Positions 8,099 to 13,339 of a DNA stretch of 13,339 bases are shown in pieces; positions within the stretch are counted from its first letter, which is position 1, and each line of letters opens with the position of its first letter. The notes beneath the pieces were generated by a model. The model saw only the letters and a list, made by a program, of their open reading frames with translations, ran no database searches and was not told the origin of the DNA. This DNA is from CAYQTL01 sp964420405 (GTDB lineage: Bacteria; Acidobacteriota; Thermoanaerobaculia; Thermoanaerobaculales; Sulfomarinibacteraceae): the NCBI GenBank assembly GCA_964420405.1, contig CAYQTL010000096.1, positions 1 to 13,339 on the forward strand. The letters run 5' to 3'. A program made the position numbers and the translations under genes.

Positions 8099-8122
8099 CC
8101 GATCCCGATCCCGTTCCCGACG
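8099..8122 (+). repeat. Hexamer array 4, 24 nt
   Basis: The four hexamers are CCGATC, CCGATC, CCGTTC, CCGACG, in the same phase and with the same end as the other arrays. It lies 56 nt after the MFS stop and is C-rich on the coding strand. It has only three full GGG runs on the other strand, so it misses the strict G-quadruplex rule. Confidence 0.8.
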
Positions 8123-8249
8123 AAGGCTGGCAATCCCCGGGAGCAGGTCGCCCGCGGCACGCCCTCCGCCCACGGCCGGGACCGCCGCCGCGTTCCCCAC
8201 TCCTCTCCGTCCGCACCGGCACGCCTACATCGCTCCTCGAACCCCCTCC

Positions 8250-8258
8250 TGGTATGAT
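8250..8258 (+). promoter_or_regulatory. Extended -10 directly before the SNF2 gene
   Basis: TGGTATGAT is an extended -10 with 5 of 6 matches to TATAAT. No -35 is apparent at 17 nt. The predicted start, about 7 nt downstream, falls at or within 2 nt of the ATG at 8267, so the transcript may be leaderless or nearly so. Only a weak GAAGAG precedes the ATG. Confidence 0.45.
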
Positions 8259-8266
8259 GAAGAGCT

Positions 8267-10996
8267 ATGGCGCGCCATGTCGGTCCGGCGGTCGGCCCAA
8301 CCGGCGACCAGCCCCTCTTCCGCCTCCAGCGCGGCGACCTCCTCGGGGCCCTCCCCAAGGGGGCGGCGGAGCGCGGCTACCACCTGTACCGCGACCGGCG
8401 GGTGGTGCGCATCACCTGGTCCGGCGACGACCTCGAGGCCGAGCTCACGAACCCCGAGTGCACCGTCCGCATCACCGAGATCCCTCTCGACCCCGACCTC
8501 GACAGCGTCTGCACCCAGTGCCACAACGACGACGGCCTGTGCCCCCACGCCCTGGCGGCGCTGCTGCAGTGGCTCGACATCCGCCCGACCATGCGCCGTC
8601 TCGGCCGGGGAACCATGTGGCGGGGCAACTCCCGCCACCCGTTCCTGGCGCCCGCCCGCGGCGCCGCCGAGCGCGTCGACCTCAGTCACCTCACCGGCGC
8701 CGACCTGCGCTCCGCGCTCGAGCTGCAGCTGTCGTTGCAGCGCTCCGGCACGTCGACCGCCTCCCTCGTCGGCGACGCGGTCGAGATCCAGCTCACGCTG
8801 CCCTCCGGCGACCGCCGGGTGGTGTCGTTCTCGGCCACCGTGCTGCCGTCGGTGCTGCCGCTGCTGCGCAGCCTGCCGGGGGTGATCCTCGAGGGCGAGA
8901 TGTCGGGCCTCGAGCTGTCCCAGGCGCGGCTGCACCCGATCCTGCAGGCGCGATGGGAGGGCGACCGGATCGTGCTCGAGCCGGGCTACCGGCTGGGTGA
9001 CGGCACCATCGTCCCGGGCGAGACCCTGAACGGTCGCATCCACGGCCGCTGGGCGCGCATCGGCAACCTGCTGTGCCGCGTGCTCGACCCGGCGACCCCG
9101 CTGGTGCCGTTCTTCCGCCGCGGCGCCCAGCGGCTGGTGGGGCAGGATGCGCTCCGGTTCCTCAACCTCGACCATCCCCAGCTCGCGCGACACCCGTGGT
9201 ACCTGCCCGACGAGCAGCTCGCCGCCTACCGCCAGCCGCGGCTGCCGAAGCCCGCGTCGCTCGAGGCCGAGTCGACGCCCAACGGCCGCATCCGCCTGCG
9301 CGTCACCTTCACGGTCGGCGAGCGCTCCCTCGACTGGCCCGAGGCGGTGCACCTGCTCGACGACGGCTACCTGCGGGCCGAGGGCGGGCTGGTCCGGGCG
9401 CCGGAGCTCGGAACCTTCGAGCGGCTCGGCTTCAAGATGCCCCGCCGGGCCCGCGACCGCGGCCTGCTCGGCGACCGCCTGGCCTTCATCCGGACCGTCG
9501 CCGAGACCGGCCTCGAGGTGACGGGCGGCGACGACGACCTGGTGGAGCTCGGCCGGGTGCTCACCGGCCGCGGTGCCCGCCCGGTGCCGGACCCGCCGGG
9601 CCTGCGCTCGACCCTCCGGCCCTACCAGCGCGACGGCGTCGGGTGGCTGTGGCGCCGCTACCTGGCGCGGATCGGCGCCCTGCTGGCCGACGACATGGGC
9701 CTCGGCAAGACCCACCAGGTGATGGGCCTGCTGTGCCTTGTGCGCGACCGCCATCCCGGCGCCCGCTGCCTGGTGGTCTGCCCGCGAGGGGTCCTCGACC
9801 ACTGGCACACCCTGTTCGACACCTTCGCGCCCGGGATCCGGGTGCGAAGGTTCCACGGCCCGAGCCGCGAGCTCGACCCGGACCTTCCCGGCGGAACCGT
9901 GGTGCTGACCACCTACGACATCATCTTCCGCTCCCTCGACGAGCTCGCCGCCCACCGCTGGGAGGTGGCGGTGTTCGACGAGGCCCAGCGGATCAAGAAC
10001 CCCCGCACCAAGGCCGCCCGCGCCGCCCGCCGGCTGCCGGCCGAGTTCCGGGTCGCCCTGTCGGGCACGCCGCTGGAGAACCGGCTGCTCGAGCTGTGGT
10101 CGGTGGTCGACCTGATCCTGCCGGGCTACCTCGGGTCCGAGCGGGACTTCCGCGTCACCTACCGCAACCCCACCCACGCCCAGCTGCACAGGCTGCGGCA
10201 GCGGCTGTCGGTGCTCACCCTGCGCCGGATCAAGGAGCAGGTGCTCAAGGACCTGCCCGACAAGTTCGAGGACGTCCGCTACTGCCACCTGACGCCGCAG
10301 CAGGAGCAGCTCTACCGCCGGGTGCAGACGGTGGAGGGCGCGCCCATCGCCGCCCGGCTCGCCGACCCCGGCTCCGAGATCCCGTACCTGCACATCTTCG
10401 CCCTGCTGACGCGGCTCAAGCAGATCTGCAACCACCCCGGCCTGGTCGACGGCGGCCACCCGGGCGACGCGTCCGGCAAGCTCGAGGTGTTCGACCAGAT
10501 CCTCGAGGAGGCCCTCGACGGCGACCACCGCGTGGTGGTGTTCTCCCAGTACGTCGGGATGATCTCGCTGCTGTCGAAGGCGCTCGAGCGGCGCGGCGTC
10601 GGCCACCTTGTGCTGACCGGCGAGACCCGCGACCGGGACCGTGTGATCCGCCGCTTCAACTCCGAGCAGCACGAGCGGGTGCTCCTCGCCAGCCTGCTCG
10701 CCGGCGGCGTCGGCATCGACCTGACGGCCGCCTCGGTGGTGATCCACTACGACCGCTGGTGGAACCCGGCGCGGGAGAACCAGGCCACCGACCGCGTCCA
10801 CCGGATCGGCCAGCGCCGGTTCGTCCAGGTGTTCAAGCTCATCACCCGTGGCACCATCGAGGAGCGGATCGACCGCATCCTGCGCCGCAAGGCCGCCCTC
10901 ATGGACCAGGTCGTCACCCCCACCGAGGAGGTCGTCCAGCACCTCGATCGCGCCGAGCTCGCCGAGCTGCTGGGGTTCGAGGCGCCGGAGGGGTAG
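8267..10996 (+). CDS. SNF2-family DEAD/DEAH-box helicase (HepA-like) with N-terminal Zn-finger motif
   Basis: A 909-residue Swi2/Snf2 ATPase expected to translocate on double-stranded DNA and remodel protein-DNA complexes. An N-terminal CxxC-x6-CxH cluster (Cys82, Cys85, Cys92, His94) followed by ALAALLQWL resembles a SWIM zinc finger, though SWIM is normally CxC. Residues about 120-430 are an uncharacterised accessory region. The ATPase core starts near 445 (LRPYQRDGVGWLW). Motif I is DDMGLGKT (Lys481), motif II DEAQ (571-574), motif III SGTPLEN (599-605). The C-terminal lobe has ASLLAGGVGIDLT, DRWWNPARENQATDRVHRIGQ and ITRGTIEERID. All catalytic motifs are intact. The start is ATG with an extended -10 just upstream. 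It is not adjacent to defence or recombination genes, so the cellular role is open; HepA/RapA-type transcription recycling or DNA repair are possibilities. Confidence 0.93.
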   Translation: MARHVGPAVGPTGDQPLFRLQRGDLLGALPKGAAERGYHLYRDRRVVRITWSGDDLEAELTNPECTVRITEIPLDPDLDSVCTQCHNDDGLCPHALAALLQWLDIRPTMRRLGRGTMWRGNSRHPFLAPARGAAERVDLSHLTGADLRSALELQLSLQRSGTSTASLVGDAVEIQLTLPSGDRRVVSFSATVLPSVLPLLRSLPGVILEGEMSGLELSQARLHPILQARWEGDRIVLEPGYRLGDGTIVPGETLNGRIHGRWARIGNLLCRVLDPATPLVPFFRRGAQRLVGQDALRFLNLDHPQLARHPWYLPDEQLAAYRQPRLPKPASLEAESTPNGRIRLRVTFTVGERSLDWPEAVHLLDDGYLRAEGGLVRAPELGTFERLGFKMPRRARDRGLLGDRLAFIRTVAETGLEVTGGDDDLVELGRVLTGRGARPVPDPPGLRSTLRPYQRDGVGWLWRRYLARIGALLADDMGLGKTHQVMGLLCLVRDRHPGARCLVVCPRGVLDHWHTLFDTFAPGIRVRRFHGPSRELDPDLPGGTVVLTTYDIIFRSLDELAAHRWEVAVFDEAQRIKNPRTKAARAARRLPAEFRVALSGTPLENRLLELWSVVDLILPGYLGSERDFRVTYRNPTHAQLHRLRQRLSVLTLRRIKEQVLKDLPDKFEDVRYCHLTPQQEQLYRRVQTVEGAPIAARLADPGSEIPYLHIFALLTRLKQICNHPGLVDGGHPGDASGKLEVFDQILEEALDGDHRVVVFSQYVGMISLLSKALERRGVGHLVLTGETRDRDRVIRRFNSEQHERVLLASLLAGGVGIDLTAASVVIHYDRWWNPARENQATDRVHRIGQRRFVQVFKLITRGTIEERIDRILRRKAALMDQVVTPTEEVVQHLDRAELAELLGFEAPEG

Positions 10997-11034
10997 ATCT
11001 CCTGATCCGATCCCCAACCGGTCCTGATCCGATG

Positions 11035-11064
11035 CCGATCCCGTTCCCGTTCCCGTTCCCGATG
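11035..11064 (+). repeat. Hexamer array 5, left arm of an inverted pair
   Basis: The five hexamers are CCGATC, three CCGTTC, then CCGATG. It starts 38 nt after the SNF2 stop and is C-rich on the coding strand. An 11 nt direct repeat CCTGATCCGAT (11001-11011, 11023-11033) precedes it, perhaps decayed units. It pairs with array 6 at 28 of 30 positions across an 82 nt loop. Confidence 0.85.
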
Positions 11065-11146
11065 TGAGCGACGGGATCGAAGGCGCGAAACCGAATGAGC
11101 AGCGGCAGCGGTTCGACCCGGTCCGCATCCTCGGTCCGTGCTACGC

Positions 11147-11176
11147 CATCGGGAACGGGATCGGGATCGGGATCGG
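11147..11176 (-). repeat. Hexamer array 6, right arm of an inverted pair
   Basis: On the minus strand the five hexamers are CCGATC, CCGATC, CCGATC, CCGTTC, CCGATG. The plus strand is G-rich with four GGG runs and 3 nt loops. It ends 57 bp before the zinc-ribbon start, so the G-rich strand is the coding strand of that operon. Confidence 0.85.
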
Positions 11177-11218
11177 AAGGGCACGGGATCGGACGACGCC
11201 GTCGCCAACCCCGAACCG

Positions 11219-11227
11219 TGCTAGCGT
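11219..11227 (+). promoter_or_regulatory. Extended -10 directly before the zinc-ribbon/GH57 operon
   Basis: TGCTAGCGT has the same TGNTAGCGT form as the site at 4521. It ends 6 nt before the GTG at 11234, so transcription could start at or near the start codon. AGGA (11228-11231) lies only 2 nt from the GTG, too close for a normal ribosome-binding site, which favours a leaderless transcript. Confidence 0.4.
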
Positions 11228-11233
11228 AGGACA

Positions 11234-11437
11234 GTGACACCCGACTACGTGATCTGTCTCGAGTGCGAGAGCCCGTGCTACGTCTTCGCGTGGGAGGACG
11301 ACGTCCTCAAGGAGGCCGTCTGCACGGTCTGCGGCAACGACGATCCGGCGCAGTTCGGCACCGAGGAGGAGATCGACGACCTCTCCATGGACCACCGGTT
11401 CTGGAAGGGCGCCGGCGGCCCGGACGGCCCCGGCTGA
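11234..11437 (+). CDS. Small zinc-ribbon protein, function unknown
   Basis: A 67-residue protein with two CxxC knuckles (Cys8/Cys11 and Cys30/Cys33, 18 residues between them), typical of a zinc ribbon, plus an extra Cys15. The rest is acidic (EEEIDDL), giving a low isoelectric point unlike DNA-binding ribbons. It has no signal peptide or membrane segment, so it is probably cytoplasmic. The start is GTG at 11234; no in-frame ATG occurs before the ribbon and no better-placed start exists. The stop is 3 nt from the ATG of the GH57 gene, so the two are co-transcribed and probably translationally coupled. A role linked to the glycoside hydrolase, such as regulation, assembly or metal supply, is inferred from position only. 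I do not recognise a named family. Confidence 0.75.
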   Translation: MTPDYVICLECESPCYVFAWEDDVLKEAVCTVCGNDDPAQFGTEEEIDDLSMDHRFWKGAGGPDGPG

Positions 11438-11440
11438 GAC

Positions 11441-12979
11441 ATGCCGTCGGTCGCGTTCCTCTGGCACCTCCACCAGCCGGCGTACCGGACCGCCGACGGC
11501 GTCGCCCGCGCGCCCTGGGTCGCGGTCCACGCCGGCGGCGCCTACATGACGCTCGTGCGGTCCCTGCTGGAGACCGGCGGCCCGGGGCAGACCGTCAACC
11601 TGTCGCCGACCCTCGTCGAGCAGCTCGAGGCGTACGCCGCCGGCGAGACCCACGACCCGCTCGTGGAGGCGCTGTGCCGCCCGGCCACGGACCTCGACGC
11701 CGAAGGCCGCGGCCTGCTGCTCGAGTGGGGCTTCTTCGTCACCGCCCGCCAGCTCCAGCGGGCGCCGCGCCTGGCCGAGCTGCGCCGTCGCGGCGACCGC
11801 CTCGCCGCCGACAACCTGCGCGACCTGCAGGTGCTGTTCATCCTCCTGCAGGCCGGCGACCAGGCCTGGCGGGACGAGGAGCTGGAAGGCCTGCTCGAGC
11901 AGGGTCGCGGGTTCTCCTCGTCGGATCACGAGCGCGTCGCCCGGTGGTTCCGGCGCCAGCCGGCGCGGCTGCTGGAGGCGATCGGCGAGCTGCGCGACGC
12001 CGGCGTCGCGGAGCTGTCCACCAACCCCTACGCCCACCCGATCGTGCCGCTGCTGATCGACACCGGCATCGTGCCGGCGAGCTGGGCGCCGCGGCCGGCG
12101 CCGGCCAGGGTCCCCGCCTTCCGCCAACCCGAGGACGCCCGCCGCCAGATCGCCGACGGGCTCCGCTTCGCGCGCGAGCGCGGCGTTGACCCGGCCGGGT
12201 GCTGGCCCTCCGAGGGTGCCGTCTCGGAGGCGGCGGTGGCGCTCTACGCCGAGGCCGGGGTGCGCTGGCTCGTGACCGACGAGGGGGTCCTCGCGCGAAG
12301 CCTCGGCCGCGACCTGCGCGCGGGCGACGAAGCCGATCCCGACCTGAGCCGGCCCTGGCGCACCGCCGACACGGACACGGTCCTCCTGTTCCGCGACCGC
12401 GAGCTGTCGGACCGGATCGGCTTCGTCTTCGGCCGCTCCGACGACGAGACCCGCGCGGCGGCCGCACTGGCCGAGGAGATCGAGCTGCGCGCCGCGGAGC
12501 TGCCCGACGACGCTGTTCTCACGATCGCACTCGACGGCGAGAACCCATGGCTCGGCTACCCCCGCGGCGGCGGGGAGTTCCTGCGGGAGCTACTGTCGCG
12601 CCTCGGCGGGCTCGACGGCGTCGAGCCTCTCACCGTCGGCGAGGCGGCCGCGCGGTCGGAGCCGGCTGTCCTCGACCGGCTCCACCCGGGCTCCTGGATC
12701 CGGGCCGACTTCTCGACCTGGATCGGCCACCCGGAGAAGAGCGCGGCGTGGGACGCGCTGGCGAAGGTGCGCGCCGCCGTGGGCGAGGCCGGCCATCCGC
12801 ACGTGCGGTCGATGCTGCTCGCCGAGGGCTCGGACTGGATGTGGTGGCTCGGCGACGACAACCCGACGCCGCTGTCCGGCCTCTATGACCGCATCTTCCG
12901 CCGCCACCTCGCCGACGCCTGCCAGCAGGCCGGCATCGCCCCCCCGCTCGACCTCGACACCCCCCTCAAGCGGACCTGA
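11441..12979 (+). CDS. Family 57 glycoside hydrolase
   Basis: A 512-residue cytoplasmic enzyme (no signal peptide) of GH57, a retaining family acting on alpha-glucans (alpha-amylase, amylopullulanase, 4-alpha-glucanotransferase and branching activities). All family regions can be traced. HLHQP (9-13) is region 1 and STNPYAHPIVPLL near 195-207 region 2. CWPSEGAVSE carries the likely nucleophile Glu258 (region 3), LDGENPW the likely acid/base Asp365 (region 4), and SWI with FSTWIGHPEKSAAW near the C-terminal third is region 5. The exact activity cannot be assigned. Its size and the SWI/HPEKSAAW ending resemble the short, amylopullulanase-like bacterial members. Glycogen or maltodextrin turnover is a reasonable guess. 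It sits 3 nt after the zinc-ribbon gene with no good ribosome-binding site of its own, consistent with coupling. Confidence 0.93.
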   Translation: MPSVAFLWHLHQPAYRTADGVARAPWVAVHAGGAYMTLVRSLLETGGPGQTVNLSPTLVEQLEAYAAGETHDPLVEALCRPATDLDAEGRGLLLEWGFFVTARQLQRAPRLAELRRRGDRLAADNLRDLQVLFILLQAGDQAWRDEELEGLLEQGRGFSSSDHERVARWFRRQPARLLEAIGELRDAGVAELSTNPYAHPIVPLLIDTGIVPASWAPRPAPARVPAFRQPEDARRQIADGLRFARERGVDPAGCWPSEGAVSEAAVALYAEAGVRWLVTDEGVLARSLGRDLRAGDEADPDLSRPWRTADTDTVLLFRDRELSDRIGFVFGRSDDETRAAAALAEEIELRAAELPDDAVLTIALDGENPWLGYPRGGGEFLRELLSRLGGLDGVEPLTVGEAAARSEPAVLDRLHPGSWIRADFSTWIGHPEKSAAWDALAKVRAAVGEAGHPHVRSMLLAEGSDWMWWLGDDNPTPLSGLYDRIFRRHLADACQQAGIAPPLDLDTPLKRT

Positions 12980-12985
12980 TCCGCC

Positions 12986-13006
12986 CGCGCCTCGGTTCCG
13001 AGCGCG
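12986..13006 (+). terminator. Hairpin after the GH57 gene
   Basis: CGCG, bulged C, CTCG, loop GTTC, CGAG, CGCG starts 7 nt after the stop and is followed by a GCGGCCGC palindrome. There is no U-tract. A GC hairpin at this position is consistent with a terminator or 3'-end structure, but the GC-rich context lowers its weight. Confidence 0.4.
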
Positions 13007-13099
13007 CGGCCGCGCGTCACCCTGTGCGACCGGCGCGCCCCACGGTCGCGGAGGGAGTCGAACCATCTCCCCGGCCCATTTCCCGGCACCGCGCCCGTT

Positions 13100-13141
13100 C
13101 CGATCCCGATCCCGTTCCCGATCCCGATCCCGATCCCGACG
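13100..13141 (+). repeat. Hexamer array 7, longest, 42 nt
   Basis: Seven in-phase hexamers: two CCGATC, one CCGTTC, three CCGATC, then CCGACG. It lies 120 nt after the GH57 stop and is C-rich on the coding strand. The other strand has six GGG runs with 3 nt loops. It and array 6 bracket the zinc-ribbon/GH57 operon in opposite orientation. Confidence 0.85.
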
Positions 13142-13213
13142 AGATGGTCCTCCCCTCGATGCCGCCCCCGTCTCACCCGGACTCCGTCTCCGACCACCGA
13201 ACGCCCGGTGGCC

Positions 13214-13236
13214 CGTAGCGCCACCTTCCAGCTGGC
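13214..13236 (+). repeat. Solitary REP-like hairpin element
   Basis: CGTAGC, then GCCACC, loop TTCCA, GCTGGC. The stem has one mismatch (C-C). It is 9.5 kb from the main cluster and has the same orientation as copies A and B, showing that the element is dispersed rather than purely local. Confidence 0.65.
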
Positions 13237-13339
13237 ACGCTTCGCAGGCCGTGACGCTGCGCCCGAACGTCCGCCTGCCGGCTAGCAACCCACCGGAGGG
13301 AGCGGCTGCGGTTGAGGCCACTGGGGGTCGAAGAGGGTG
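13237..13339. other. Right edge of the window, no gene seen
   Basis: The stretch from the GH57 stop to the window end is 360 bp. Besides the hairpin at 12986, array 7 and the REP-like copy at 13214, I see no coding region or RNA gene. A gene may begin beyond the edge. Confidence 0.4.

Noticed and set aside
4428..8222. Antisense open frame of 1264 codons opposite the GGDEF-EAL and MFS genes
   Set aside because: The product is low-complexity (Arg, Gly, Ala, Asp, His, Gln rich) with no domain, it mirrors two well-supported genes, and stops are rare antisense at this GC content.
8225..11128. Antisense open frame of 967 codons opposite the SNF2 gene
   Set aside because: Same reasoning: the composition is that of a codon-phase shadow, while the sense strand has all SNF2 motifs.
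4572..12979. A single novel defence or signalling system formed by the GGDEF-EAL, SNF2 and GH57 genes
   Set aside because: Each gene has its own spacer or promoter, the functions are unrelated, and no nuclease, methylase, toxin or effector partner is present.
13048..13074. T-arm-like sequence on the minus strand (GGTTCGACTCCCTCC), as at a tRNA or tmRNA 3' end
   Set aside because: The stem has a mismatch, no CCA follows, and no anticodon arm or matching acceptor strand lies at the right distance; the upstream side is hexamer array 7. At most it is a chance match or a remnant.

Overview
This 13.3 kb stretch of very GC-rich bacterial chromosome has dense, mostly housekeeping genes. Codon third positions are strongly G/C, so long open frames also exist antisense to the real genes; these are shadows. 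No phage, plasmid, insertion sequence, rRNA, tRNA or CRISPR array is visible. The gene mix and the style of the intergenic repeats suggest a high-GC soil or sediment lineage, possibly Acidobacteriota (Thermoanaerobaculia-like). That placement is an impression from composition and cannot be settled from this window.

Layout: the window opens inside an aconitase (AcnA type, +; the first ~150 residues lie outside). It converges on a small UPF0316-family membrane protein (-). A ~600 bp gene-free spacer filled with repeats follows, then an Hsp20 small heat-shock protein (-) with a readable promoter. Divergent from hsp20 is a membrane-anchored PAS-GGDEF-EAL protein (+) whose cyclase half looks active and whose EAL half looks dead. 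After it come an MFS transporter (+), a 909-residue SNF2-family helicase with an N-terminal Zn-finger-like motif (+), and a two-gene unit made of a 67-residue zinc-ribbon protein and a family 57 glycoside hydrolase (+). The genes do not form one pathway. The only clear operon is zinc ribbon plus GH57, with a 3 nt gap.

The most interesting material lies between the genes. First, seven short arrays of a hexamer (CCGATC with CCGTTC variants; GGGATC/GGGAAC on the other strand) sit in the spacers. Six are 24, 30 or 42 nt long and one degenerate copy is 36 nt. All start in the same hexamer phase and end in CCGAYG. Their orientation follows the nearest gene: C-rich on the coding strand after a stop codon (5 of 5), G-rich on the coding strand before a start (2 of 2). 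The G-rich strand is telomere-like (G3N3) and fits the G-quadruplex rule in five of seven arrays. One pair forms 30 nt inverted arms (28 of 30 identical) between the SNF2 and zinc-ribbon genes. Second, a REP/BIME-like cluster at 3372-3721 contains hairpins with a constant TTCCA loop and compensated stem changes, plus 16 nt tandem repeats, arranged roughly symmetrically. Third, several leaders carry candidate control elements: a hairpin that hides the UPF0316 ribosome-binding site, an HspR-like site over the hsp20 -35 box, and a 10 bp hairpin just before the GGDEF-EAL ribosome-binding site.

I do not see a new multi-gene system in the protein-coding content. The candidate for something undescribed is the oriented hexamer-array family.
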